A DNA stretch of 64,000 bases from JAXHMB01 sp034521755 (lineage in GTDB: Bacteria; Bacteroidota; Rhodothermia; Balneolales; Balneolaceae), in NCBI GenBank assembly GCA_034521755.1, contig JAXHMB010000007.1:1-64000 (forward strand). The letters are read 5' to 3'. Below the pieces are notes generated by a model. The model worked only from the letters and a program-made list of their open reading frames with translations. It was not told where the DNA came from and did no database searches. This document shows positions 16,637 through 24,375 of the stretch, one piece after another (positions within the stretch are counted from its first letter, which is position 1; each line of letters opens with the position of its first letter). Position numbers and translations under genes: made by a program.

Positions 16637-17500
16637 TTAATCTTCCAACAACCGCGCCAAATATTTTCCATACGAATTTTTATATGCTTCAGCCAACCTG
16701 TTAAGCTCTGCTTTCGAAATCCATCCTTTGTTAAAAGCTATTTCTTCGAGACAGGCGATCTTCAAATCCTGACGGCGCTCTATAATTTCTACAAATTGTG
16801 AGGCTTCCAGCAATGATCGCGGCGTGCCGGTATCAAGCCAGGCAAATCCGCGTCCCAATAATTCAACTTTCAGGGCATCTTTGTTCAAATAGGCTTTGTT
16901 GACATCCGTAATTTCCAGTTCACCGCGCTCGGAAGGGTCCAGTGATTTTGCGATATCAATCACGTTATTGTCATAAAAATAAAGTCCGGTTACGGCATAG
17001 TTTGATTTGGGCTCTTCCGGCTTTTCTTCAATAGATAAGACGTTCCGTTTTTCATCAAATTCAACGACGCCAAAACGGTTGGGATCTTTCACCTGGTATC
17101 CAAAGACGGTGGCACCCGAGCGGTTTTCTGCTGTCCGTTTCAGCATGTTGGTGAAACCCTGGCCATAAAATATATTATCACCTAAAATAAGGCAGACAGC
17201 ATCATCACCTATAAATTCCTCACCAATGATAAATGCCTGGGCAATGCCTTTGGGTTCGGGCTGAATGGCATATTCCAAGCTAACGCCCCATTGGCTTCCA
17301 TCGCCCAGAAGATTTTCAAAAAGTGCGGCGTCTTCGGGAGTGGTAATGATCAGAATATCCTTTATCCCGGCCAGCATCAGTACCGACAACGGATAATAAA
17401 TCATGGGTTTATCATATACCGGAAGCAGCTGCTTTGAAACGCTTTTCGTTACCGGGTATAAGCGGGTTCCACTGCCACCTGCCAGAACAATTCCTTTCAT
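16637..17500 (-). CDS. rfbA: Glucose-1-phosphate thymidylyltransferase, copy 2 (intact)
   Basis: A 287-residue protein, the usual RmlA length. It starts MKGIVLAGGSGTRLYP with the nucleotide-binding GGSGTRL loop and continues with SKQLLPVYDKPMIYYPLSVL, LILGDNIFYGQG (metal-binding Asp), VVEFDEKR, EKPEEPKSNYAVTGLYFYD, ERGELEITDVNKAYL and GFAWLDTGTP. It makes dTDP-glucose and could compensate for the broken copy at 6175-7151. Flanked on both sides by octad arrays and S23 genes rather than by rfbB/C, so it may have been separated from its operon by insertions. Confidence 0.95.
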   Translation of the reverse strand: MKGIVLAGGSGTRLYPVTKSVSKQLLPVYDKPMIYYPLSVLMLAGIKDILIITTPEDAALFENLLGDGSQWGVSLEYAIQPEPKGIAQAFIIGEEFIGDDAVCLILGDNIFYGQGFTNMLKRTAENRSGATVFGYQVKDPNRFGVVEFDEKRNVLSIEEKPEEPKSNYAVTGLYFYDNNVIDIAKSLDPSERGELEITDVNKAYLNKDALKVELLGRGFAWLDTGTPRSLLEASQFVEIIERRQDLKIACLEEIAFNKGWISKAELNRLAEAYKNSYGKYLARLLED

Positions 17501-17507
17501 GTATGCT

Positions 17508-17547
17508 GTTTAGTTGTTGAAATGTTTAATGGTTGAATCGTTTGACA
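17508..17547 (+). repeat. Octad array upstream of rfbA copy 2
   Basis: Five 8-nt units on the top strand: GTTTAGTT, GTTGAAAT, GTTTAATG, GTTGAATC, GTTTGACA, starting 7 nt from the rfbA start codon. Together with the next array (17599-17638) it fills most of the spacer to S23 protein 3. Confidence 0.8.
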
Positions 17548-17598
17548 ACGGACCAGAGACGACTGTCAACGCTAATTTAATGATTATCTGCTTAAACT

Positions 17599-17638
17599 GT
17601 TAAAGCGTTTAAGAGTTGAATTGTTGAGATGTTGAGGT
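17599..17638 (+). repeat. Octad array downstream of S23-3
   Basis: Five 8-nt units: GTTAAAGC, GTTTAAGA, GTTGAATT, GTTGAGAT, GTTGAGGT, ending 9 nt before the stop of S23 protein 3. Inverted relative to 18006-18037. Confidence 0.85.
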
Positions 17639-17647
17639 TATCAGCAT

Positions 17648-18007
17648 TTACTTAAACGTTGACTTGTGCAGCCTGTTAATCATTGAGGTAATGTGTTCGA
17701 TTTCATTTCTCAGATTATCATAAATATCCGAATCAACAAAACCCAATTCTTTACAAATTATCAATTGGTTTACTATCTCAACTGCAGAGCTGTAGGCCAT
17801 ATTATAAAATCTCCTCTGGTCTTTCTTAGAAGTCCTTGAAGAGCCTTCGGCAAGGTTTGAAGAAACCGAGATGGAAGCACGCCTCAACTGAGATACCAGC
17901 CCGAACTTCTCGTACTCAGGAAAACCAGAGGTCACATTATAGACATCTACTGTGAAGTCTTTTGCCTTATTCCATACATCTAACTTTTCAAAGCTGAATT
18001 TACTCAT
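17648..18007 (-). CDS. Four-helix-bundle (S23-type) protein 3
   Basis: A 119-residue protein starting MSKFSFEKLDVWNKAKDFTV, closely related to protein 2 (GLVSQLRRASISVSSNLAEG and FYNMAYSSAVEIVNQLII are nearly unchanged). The ATG is in the last octad of the upstream array, GTTCAAAT-G. It lies 32 nt downstream of cysN. The intact frame and strong conservation suggest selection, or recent arrival. Confidence 0.9.
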   Translation of the reverse strand: MSKFSFEKLDVWNKAKDFTVDVYNVTSGFPEYEKFGLVSQLRRASISVSSNLAEGSSRTSKKDQRRFYNMAYSSAVEIVNQLIICKELGFVDSDIYDNLRNEIEHITSMINRLHKSTFK

Positions 18008-18037
18008 TTGAACGCCTCAACATTTCAACAACTCAAC
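18006..18037 (-). repeat. Octad array at the S23-3 start codon
   Basis: Four units on the minus strand: GTTGAGTT, GTTGAAAT, GTTGAGGC, GTTCAAAT. It begins 2 nt after the cysN stop codon (18040-18042) and ends inside the S23 ATG, so the whole intergenic spacer is array. Confidence 0.85.
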
Positions 18038-18039
18038 AT

Positions 18040-19320
18040 TTATAAAATCATTCCGGCGCCGACGGTTTCGTTGGTGTATTCGTCGATAAGAATGAGGCTG
18101 CCGGTGTTCCTGTTTCTTTTGTAGCTGTCGTAGAATAATGGCTGGGTGGTCCTGATCTGAATTCTGCCAATATCATTGAGCCCAATTTCTTTATCCCCTT
18201 CTGCCCTGTGGAGTGTGTTGATGTTCACTTTGTATTTGACCTCTTTAATAATACATCGAGCTTCTTTTGTGGTATGCTTTATGGCATATTTTCCGCCGGG
18301 CTGCAGCGGCTTTTTGTTCAGCCAGCAGACCATCAGTTCAATATCCTGACCAACCTCGGGCTGATTGTCCGGCTTGGCAATCATGTCGCCCCGACTGATA
18401 TCAATATCATCTTCCAATGTCATGGTAACAGACATGGGTGAAAAGACTTCTTCTTCCTCGTTTTCAAAGGTTTCTACCGATTTAATGTTGCTGGTAAAAC
18501 CTGAAGGCAGGGCAATGACTTCATCACCGGGCTTAAAAACTCCGCCTGCCACGCGTCCGGCGTAGCCTCTGTAATCGGGATATTCCTGAGACTGCGGACG
18601 TGTTACCCATTGAACGGGAAACCGGCTGTCCACGTGGTTGTAGTCACTGTCAACCTGCACGTTTTCGAGCGTATATAAAAGCGTTCCGCCATCGTACCAG
18701 TCCATGTTTTCTGACTTATCTACTACATTGTCTCCATATAAGGCACTGATGGGTATATAATGAATATCGGGTACATCCAGCTTGGAAGAGAATGTTTTAA
18801 ATTGCTGCTTAATTTTGTTGAACTGCTCCTCACTGTAGTCAACCAGGTCCATCTTGTTGACACATAAAACGATGTGCTTAATCTGAAGAAGCGAAGCGAT
18901 AAATGAGTGGCGGCAGGTTTGCTCGATCACCCCGGAGCGGGCGTCTACCAAAATCACAGCCAGGTTTGCCGTTGATGCGCCGGTTACCATGTTCCGGGTA
19001 TACTGCACGTGACCGGGCGTATCGGCAATAATAAATTTGCGGTTGGGAGTTGAAAAATAGCGGTAGGCTACATCAATGGTGATACCCTGTTCCCTTTCAG
19101 CCGAAAGTCCGTCAGTCAGCAAAGCTAAATTAGTGTATTCATCTCCTTTTTTTCGGCTGGATTCTTCAATGGCTTCCATCTGGTCATCAAAAATCTGCTT
19201 GGAATCGTAGAGCAGCCTGCCTATAAGTGTGCTTTTCCCATCATCTACACTGCCTGCTGTAGTAAAACGCAACAGGTCCATGTCTAAATATTTTTTTGCT
19301 TCCTTTTTTGTGTCGCTCAT
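18040..19320 (-). CDS. cysN: Sulfate adenylyltransferase subunit 1 (GTPase)
   Basis: A 426-residue EF-Tu-like GTPase. G1 loop AGSVDDGKSTLIGRLLYDSK at residues 22-41, an REQGITIDVAYRYF switch, G3 DTPGHVQY, G4 NKMDLVD, and then the beta-barrel domains (GRVAGGVFKPGD). CysN uses GTP hydrolysis to drive formation of adenosine-5'-phosphosulfate by CysD. No fused APS kinase domain is present; a separate cysC lies upstream. It is separated from cysD by a 545-bp spacer holding a decayed S23 gene, unusual for subunits that are normally adjacent. Confidence 0.97.
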   Translation of the reverse strand: MSDTKKEAKKYLDMDLLRFTTAGSVDDGKSTLIGRLLYDSKQIFDDQMEAIEESSRKKGDEYTNLALLTDGLSAEREQGITIDVAYRYFSTPNRKFIIADTPGHVQYTRNMVTGASTANLAVILVDARSGVIEQTCRHSFIASLLQIKHIVLCVNKMDLVDYSEEQFNKIKQQFKTFSSKLDVPDIHYIPISALYGDNVVDKSENMDWYDGGTLLYTLENVQVDSDYNHVDSRFPVQWVTRPQSQEYPDYRGYAGRVAGGVFKPGDEVIALPSGFTSNIKSVETFENEEEEVFSPMSVTMTLEDDIDISRGDMIAKPDNQPEVGQDIELMVCWLNKKPLQPGGKYAIKHTTKEARCIIKEVKYKVNINTLHRAEGDKEIGLNDIGRIQIRTTQPLFYDSYKRNRNTGSLILIDEYTNETVGAGMIL

Positions 19321-19359
19321 TCTTTGAAAATTTTAAATTCTTAATTTTAAATTTAGAAA

Positions 19360-19407
19360 GTTTCAAGTACCAGGTTGAAAGCTTATAAGTGTTCCAAGTT
19401 ACTGGTT
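19360..19407 (+). repeat. Heptad array downstream of the S23 pseudogene
   Basis: Top strand: GTTTCAA, GTACCAG, GTTGAAA, GCTTATA, then less regular units ending AAGTTACTGG. Shares GTTGAAA and the TTACTGG ending with the opposite arm at 19822-19856, of which it is the inverted partner. Confidence 0.6.
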
Positions 19408-19415
19408 TTAAGCTC

Positions 19416-19826
19416 TCATTTATATTCCATCAAGACTTCCTGAACCCTATCATTGGAATCATAGTTTTCAAGGTAACTCATAAATTTTTGAGTCTTTTTA
19501 GAAATGGTTACACACAAATCATACAATTCCTTAAACTCTGATTGGTAATATATTTAAGATCAAGTGCAACATATAAAACTGATCGAGTTTCACCACATGA
19601 ACTTTTGGAATGTCCCAGATAATTAATAAAACGTTTATTTGTTCGGCTCTCGAAACCCTCACTGATATTATTCATAATCGAAACTGAGGAACGCTGAATC
19701 TGGTCTTTCAACCCATAATCTTTTGAAAAGGATTCTTTTCTTGTGAGCGTATAAACCAGTTTTACCAGCTTCCTTGCAAGTTGCCAAATCTGGCTTAATC
19801 CTTACAAACCTTTCTATTGTACTCAT
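19416..19826 (-). pseudogene. S23-type four-helix-bundle pseudogene between cysD and cysN
   Basis: Starts MSTIERF at 19826. Reading on with a frame change gives IWQLARKLVKLVYTLTRKES, FSKDYGLKDQIQRSSVSIMN, NISEGFESRTNKRFINYLGH, SCGETRSVLYVALDLKYI, then a second frame change to EFKELYDLCVTISKKTQ and a TGA at 19416-19418. Two frameshifts, near 19800 and 19545. All four helices are otherwise recognisable. The start ATG is inside a heptad GTATGAG. It disrupts the spacing of cysD and cysN. Confidence 0.8.
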
Positions 19827-19856
19827 ACCAGTAACATTTAACTTTCAACCAGCAAC
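19822..19856 (-). repeat. Heptad array containing the pseudogene start codon
   Basis: Five exact heptads on the minus strand: GTTGCTG, GTTGAAA, GTTAAAT, GTTACTG, GTATGAG. The ATG is bases 3-5 of the last. The array begins 8 nt after the cysD stop. Confidence 0.85.
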
Positions 19857-19864
19857 CTTCAAAA

Positions 19865-20770
19865 CTAAAAGTATCCTTCCTTCTTGCGCTCTTCCATGGC
19901 GGCTTCCGAACGCTTATCATCAGCGCGGTTGCCACGCTCTGTAATTTTTGCAGAAGCTACTTCCTGTATAATTTCCGGCAGCGTTGATGCACTTGATAAT
20001 ACAGCACCGGTACAGGTCATATCGCCAATGGTTCTAAAGCGCACTTCTTTTTCCTTGTACTCTTCGTCATCAACCGGTGTGATATATTCGCATTTTGCCA
20101 GGTATACGCCATCACGGTCTAATACTTGTCGTTCGTGAGCAAAATAAAGCTCCGGAATATCAATCTCTTCAGCCGCAATATACTGCCATACATCCATCTC
20201 CGTCCAGTTGCTGAGGGGAAATACGCGGAAGTGCTCTCCCATATTTTTACGCCCGTTGAAAATATTCCATAACTCAGGACGCTGATTCTTTGGGTCCCAC
20301 TGGCCGAATTCATCACGGTGTGAAAAGAACCGCTCCTTGGCACGGGCTTTTTCTTCATCCCTGCGCGCGCCGCCAAAAGCTGCATCAAAATCGTGCTCTT
20401 CAAGTGCTTGCAGCAAGGTTGGAATCTGTAGTTTGTTTCGGCTGGGGTTGGGTCCTTTCTCTTCCTGCACCCGTCCTGAATCGATCAGATCCTGAACCTT
20501 GGCTACGATAAGTTCAACGCCCAGTTCTTCCATCAGGTTATCGCGAAACTCAATAGTCTCCGGGAAGTTGTGTCCGGTATCTACATGTAAAAATGGAAAC
20601 GGTATTTTGCCGGGCCAGAAAGCTTTTTGAGCAAGCCTTGCCATAGTGATACTGTCTTTCCCTCCGGAAAACATGAGCACCGGGTTTTCAAACTGGGCGG
20701 CAACTTCTCTGAAAATGTAAATGGATTCAGCTTCGAGCTGACGGATGTGACTTAATTTATACGATTGCAT
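19865..20770 (-). CDS. cysD: Sulfate adenylyltransferase subunit 2
   Basis: A 301-residue PP-loop ATP pyrophosphatase family protein. FSGGKDSITMARLAQKAF (PP-loop, residues 34-51) is followed by FPFLHVDTGHNFPETIEFRD, GGARRDEEKARAKERFFS and PLSNWTEMDVWQYI, and ends in KKEGYF as CysD proteins do. It adenylates sulfate to APS with CysN. It is 76 nt downstream of cysC on the same strand, so the run permease-cysQ-cysC-cysD-(S23)-cysN is probably one transcriptional region. Confidence 0.97.
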   Translation of the reverse strand: MQSYKLSHIRQLEAESIYIFREVAAQFENPVLMFSGGKDSITMARLAQKAFWPGKIPFPFLHVDTGHNFPETIEFRDNLMEELGVELIVAKVQDLIDSGRVQEEKGPNPSRNKLQIPTLLQALEEHDFDAAFGGARRDEEKARAKERFFSHRDEFGQWDPKNQRPELWNIFNGRKNMGEHFRVFPLSNWTEMDVWQYIAAEEIDIPELYFAHERQVLDRDGVYLAKCEYITPVDDEEYKEKEVRFRTIGDMTCTGAVLSSASTLPEIIQEVASAKITERGNRADDKRSEAAMEERKKEGYF

Positions 20771-20846
20771 AACTATTTTTTAGTTCTGTTCTAAAGCGTG
20801 GGAAAATAACCAATTAAAAAGAGAATGACTATATAAAACGGGGATT

Positions 20847-21377
20847 CTAATTTCGGTTCTCTAAATACTCAATCACCATGTCTACAGCTTCATCAACACT
20901 GATGTTGGTTGTATCAATTTCAATTTCCGGATGCACCGGTTCTTCATATGGATCGCTGATACCTGTAAAGTTGTCGATCTCTCCCTTTCGCGCTTTTTCA
21001 TACAGTCCTTTAACGTCGCGCCGTTCGCACTCCTCGAGAGGAGTAGAAATATAGACTTCCGTAAAATCCTTGCACATATTGCGAACAAAATCTCTGGCAT
21101 CCTGATAGGGAGAAATAAAAGAAGCAACCACGAAAACGCCGTGTTTTTGCAGCAAGCTGGCTACAAATCCTACTCTCTTCACGTGGCTGTCCCTTTCTTC
21201 TTTCGAAAAACCGGTAGTGGGAAATACTTCGCGCACGGCATCGCCATCAAGATGTTCAACAGGGTATCCTCTTTGTTTTATGATCTCATATACTTGCTCC
21301 GAAATCGTGCTTTTCCCTGATCCCGAAAGGCCGGTAAACCAAAGAACCGTAGATTTCATTTTTCTAGATTCTGTCAT
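20847..21377 (-). CDS. cysC: Adenylylsulfate kinase
   Basis: A 176-residue P-loop kinase: WFTGLSGSGKSTISEQVYE at the N-terminus, HLDGDAVREVFPTTGFSKEER, RVGFVASLLQKHGVFVVASF, SPYQDARDFVR, FTEVYISTPLEECERRDVKG and YEEPVHPEIEIDT. It phosphorylates APS to PAPS. The nearby cysD and cysN fix this reading. CDP-phosphoramidate kinases (Cj1415) are related to CysC, so a second role cannot be ruled out from sequence alone. A start at codon 7 (MKSTVLWF) is also possible. Confidence 0.95.
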   Translation of the reverse strand: MTESRKMKSTVLWFTGLSGSGKSTISEQVYEIIKQRGYPVEHLDGDAVREVFPTTGFSKEERDSHVKRVGFVASLLQKHGVFVVASFISPYQDARDFVRNMCKDFTEVYISTPLEECERRDVKGLYEKARKGEIDNFTGISDPYEEPVHPEIEIDTTNISVDEAVDMVIEYLENRN

Positions 21378-21401
21378 ATTTAGATTGTTTTCAAAATGCG
21401 G

Positions 21402-21515
21402 GTTTAAGGTTGGAGGTTACAGGTTGAAGGTTGAAGGTTGAAGGTTGAAGGTTGAAAGTTTTAAACAGCGCAAAGCGTACTCTTTGGCAGCAACTTGTAA
21501 CCTTCAACTTTTAAC
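21402..21515. repeat. Empty inverted heptad pair between cysQ and cysC
   Basis: Left arm, top strand: GTTTAAG, GTTGGAG, GTTACAG, four copies of GTTGAAG, GTTGAAA, GTTTTAA (21402-21464), nine heptads without a slip. Right arm, minus strand: GTTAAAA, GTTGAAG, GTTACAA, GTTGCTG (21488-21515). Only about 23 bases lie between the arms. The right-arm words recur in the arrays at 19822-19856 and 31109-31129. Confidence 0.85.
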
Positions 21516-21519
21516 TACT

Positions 21520-22266
21520 TTATAACCCAATTATAAATCCATCATTTAACAAGTCTTTCTTATTGTATTTTAAAGGAGACTGATGCTGCCCTTCTTTGGC
21601 GGAATTTCTAAAGACACAATCTCCGGCCGCCACATCCCATTCCATAGTCGGACCCATGCGGGGATAAATATCAGCTTTGCCTTCTGCTACCAGGCAAAAT
21701 TTGAGAGAGCTTCCTGCTTTAATGGTATCTCCAATGGTAATTCCAAGCTCAGACAATTCCTGTTGTAAAGTATCTGAACCATGAGACCGACTTTGCATGA
21801 CAGTCATAGGCCGGCTTTTATCTGCAGGGGCGGAATAAATACGAACTTCATTGCCATCTTCGTCAATTTTATAGGCGCCCTTTTCTTCCGTTGCATAATA
21901 GAATATCTCTTTAGCGGGAATATAGACTACTCCAAGCGTTGGCCTTCCGTTTTCAACAAGCGCTATGTTAACGGTAAACTCTCCGTTCTTTTTAATGAAT
22001 TCTTTGGTGCCATCCAGGGGATCAACAATCCAGAATTTATTCCAGTCTTTTCTCTTACTGTACTCGGGTACTCCTGATTCTTCAGAGATGATCGGCGTAT
22101 CGGGATCTGCCGCTTTCAATCCGTCGACAATAATATGATGAGCGGCCAGGTCGGCTTTGGTGAGCGGAGAATTATCGTCTTTGCTGCTTACTTCAATATC
22201 ATCGGAATAGTATTCCAGAATAGCACTTCCAGCCTTTTTAGCAATCTCAATGACAGTTTTAAGCAT
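21520..22266 (-). CDS. cysQ: 3'(2'),5'-bisphosphate nucleotidase
   Basis: A 248-residue inositol-monophosphatase-fold protein with the metal-binding motifs ISEESGVPEY, WIVDPLDGTKEFI and MEWDVAAGDCVF. CysQ hydrolyses 3'-phosphoadenosine 5'-phosphate to AMP, clearing the product of PAPS-dependent sulfotransferases or PAPS reductase. No PAPS or sulfite reductase is in the window, so sulfotransfer is the more likely source of PAP here. It sits between the permease and cysC. Confidence 0.93.
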   Translation of the reverse strand: MLKTVIEIAKKAGSAILEYYSDDIEVSSKDDNSPLTKADLAAHHIIVDGLKAADPDTPIISEESGVPEYSKRKDWNKFWIVDPLDGTKEFIKKNGEFTVNIALVENGRPTLGVVYIPAKEIFYYATEEKGAYKIDEDGNEVRIYSAPADKSRPMTVMQSRSHGSDTLQQELSELGITIGDTIKAGSSLKFCLVAEGKADIYPRMGPTMEWDVAAGDCVFRNSAKEGQHQSPLKYNKKDLLNDGFIIGL

Positions 22267-22421
22267 GTTTTAAATCGTAAATATTTGGGATGAAAAATCA
22301 GCTTTCAATATAAAGATCACAGAGGTTGATAAAAATGCTTTTTTCTTTTCATTAACCCGGCTTTTTAGATCCATCTAAAGGAAGGCATCAAAGCTAAATA
22401 ACTGTTCACTGCAATGAAAAT

Positions 22422-24233
22422 TTATACCGGCCAAATAAGAGGAACCAAAATAATTATTACAATCCATAGCGTAAGCTGAAGCGGGAAGCCCACCTTAAAA
22501 AAATCGGTGAACTTATAATTACCCGGGCCATATACCATCAAGTTGGTTTGATAGCCAATGGGAGTAATTAATGACATGGAAGCGGCTATAGTAGTTCCAA
22601 TTATCAGTCCGCGTGCATCAATACCCTGTGTTTCTGCTACAGAAAGCACAATGGGAAACATAATTGCTATGGCTCCATTGTTGGTAATAATTTCCGTTAA
22701 AATAACGGTTACAATAATTATTCCTGCCAATACTGTTCTCGGGCCATAGGCACTCGTAACATCTACAATACCCTGCCCGATGATGACCGCTGCACCGCTG
22801 ACCTCCATCGCCTTACCCAGTCCAAGGGCCGCTCCAATTACGATCAGGACAGTCCAGTCTATAGATCTTCGGGCTTCACCGGCTTCTATAATATTGAAGG
22901 CCAATAAAACAGCTACTCCTAAAATTCCGGCCAGTGCAATATGGATAACTCCGGCAGCGACCAACCCAATAACTCCAATGAGTACCCCTACCGATATATA
23001 CAAATCTTTACCGCCGGGACGGTGCTCTTTTATCTCCGTCACATCTCCGGGAGCTTCACCACCGGCTTCACTGGTTAAGAAGAAATCTTCGGTATCTTCA
23101 TGGGCACCGCGAAATCCGAGTCCTGTATCCAGCAGCAACACATCTCCGGAATGCAACACAAATTCACCCAGTGGTTCATCTATGCGTCTGCCGCGGCGGC
23201 GTACGCCCGTCACTGCTGCGCCAAAGCGTTCCAGCAGTTTTGCCTCTCCAACGCTTGTCCCTACCAGCCGGGAGCCTTCTTTAACAACAACCTGGTGAAG
23301 TTCCCGCTCTTTTTCATCACGCCTGATAGTTCTCGGTGGCTGAAATGCCAGTCGGAGTCCCGGATAGTTTTCAAGATCCGGAGCCTTAGCCGCTATGCCT
23401 CCTTTGGCAGCATAGAAAAGATGGTCTCCTAATCGTAATTTTTCATCCTTGGGTACGGGTGCAATTTCCTGTTCTCCTCTATTTATACGGGAAAGGTAAA
23501 AACCGGAAATTTTACCCAGTCCTGCATCAGCCACTGTTTTACCTGCAACTTCTGCACCTTCAGCAACCTCCAGCTCAACCAAAAGCTCACGGCTTCTCTC
23601 CTCCTGATAGCGAATATCGCGGCGGGCCGGCGTTAACTTTGGAGAGATAAAAATAAGATATACAAGGCCTGTTATAGCACAGGGAACACCTACCCAGGCC
23701 AGCTCAAAAAAGGAAAGGCCTTTATAGCCATGGCTCTCTAATAGTCCATGGGTAATGAGGTTTGTGCTGGTACCAATTAGCGTACACAAACCGCCCAGAA
23801 TAGCCGCATATGAAAGCGGAATAAGCAGTTTGGAAACAGGAATATGATATTTTTTGGCCCAGCTGCGGATAGCCGGAATACCCATCGCTACAATGGGGGT
23901 ATTATTCAAAAACGCAGAATAGGTAGACACACTGGGACACAGCCGCAATAAAATGCGTTCAATACTTCGGGTCTCTCCTCCCAAAATAAACTCACTGGCT
24001 CTGTCCAGGGCACCGCTTTCCCTCAGGGCCGCACCTATAACATACAAGCTGCCCAGAGCCAACAGTATTGTATTCCCAAAACCCAGAAAAGCCTCTTCCA
24101 GGCTAATTACGCCTGTAACAGTAACGATAGCCAATGCCGTAAGCAAAACAGCATCAGGGCTCCACAGGTCAATAGCCAGAGCGATAAAGGCAAACACCAG
24201 AACGGTTAATATGATAATCAGATCGATGCTCAT
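22422..24233 (-). CDS. SLC13-family permease with two TrkA-C domains (sulfate/anion transport)
   Basis: A 603-residue membrane protein with the divalent-anion:sodium symporter layout. N-terminal helices run to residue 200 (NNTPIVAMGIPAIRSWAK is the SNT-like substrate loop). A cytosolic insert of two TrkA-C/RCK-like domains follows, about residues 215-390 (LEVAEGAEVAGKTVADAGLG and VVKEGSRLVGTSVGEAKLLE), then C-terminal helices with TEIITNNGAIAIMFPIVLS. Members with this insert take up sulfate or other anions. It sits upstream of cysQ, cysC, cysD and cysN, which supports sulfate as the substrate. TrkA-C domains imply ligand regulation. Confidence 0.88.
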   Translation of the reverse strand: MSIDLIIILTVLVFAFIALAIDLWSPDAVLLTALAIVTVTGVISLEEAFLGFGNTILLALGSLYVIGAALRESGALDRASEFILGGETRSIERILLRLCPSVSTYSAFLNNTPIVAMGIPAIRSWAKKYHIPVSKLLIPLSYAAILGGLCTLIGTSTNLITHGLLESHGYKGLSFFELAWVGVPCAITGLVYLIFISPKLTPARRDIRYQEERSRELLVELEVAEGAEVAGKTVADAGLGKISGFYLSRINRGEQEIAPVPKDEKLRLGDHLFYAAKGGIAAKAPDLENYPGLRLAFQPPRTIRRDEKERELHQVVVKEGSRLVGTSVGEAKLLERFGAAVTGVRRRGRRIDEPLGEFVLHSGDVLLLDTGLGFRGAHEDTEDFFLTSEAGGEAPGDVTEIKEHRPGGKDLYISVGVLIGVIGLVAAGVIHIALAGILGVAVLLAFNIIEAGEARRSIDWTVLIVIGAALGLGKAMEVSGAAVIIGQGIVDVTSAYGPRTVLAGIIIVTVILTEIITNNGAIAIMFPIVLSVAETQGIDARGLIIGTTIAASMSLITPIGYQTNLMVYGPGNYKFTDFFKVGFPLQLTLWIVIIILVPLIWPV

Positions 24234-24375
24234 TGTTTACAACCTACACATAGCAGTTATTATTAAAATGTTCATTTCCTTAAAGGCGATTCCAATTCAA
24301 TGGGACTTTTCTACTTCACGTAAAACAAACAGGGTATACAATTTAAATCAAATTTAAAACAGTATAATACTTAAG

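Noticed and set aside
20847..21377. CysC as the missing CDP-phosphoramidate kinase (Cj1415)
   Set aside because: It sits between cysQ and cysD, so APS kinase is the better call; kept only as a possibility.
21402..21515. Possible CRISPR array from repeated GTTGAAG
   Set aside because: Units are 7 nt without spacers and there are no cas genes; it is a short-period array.
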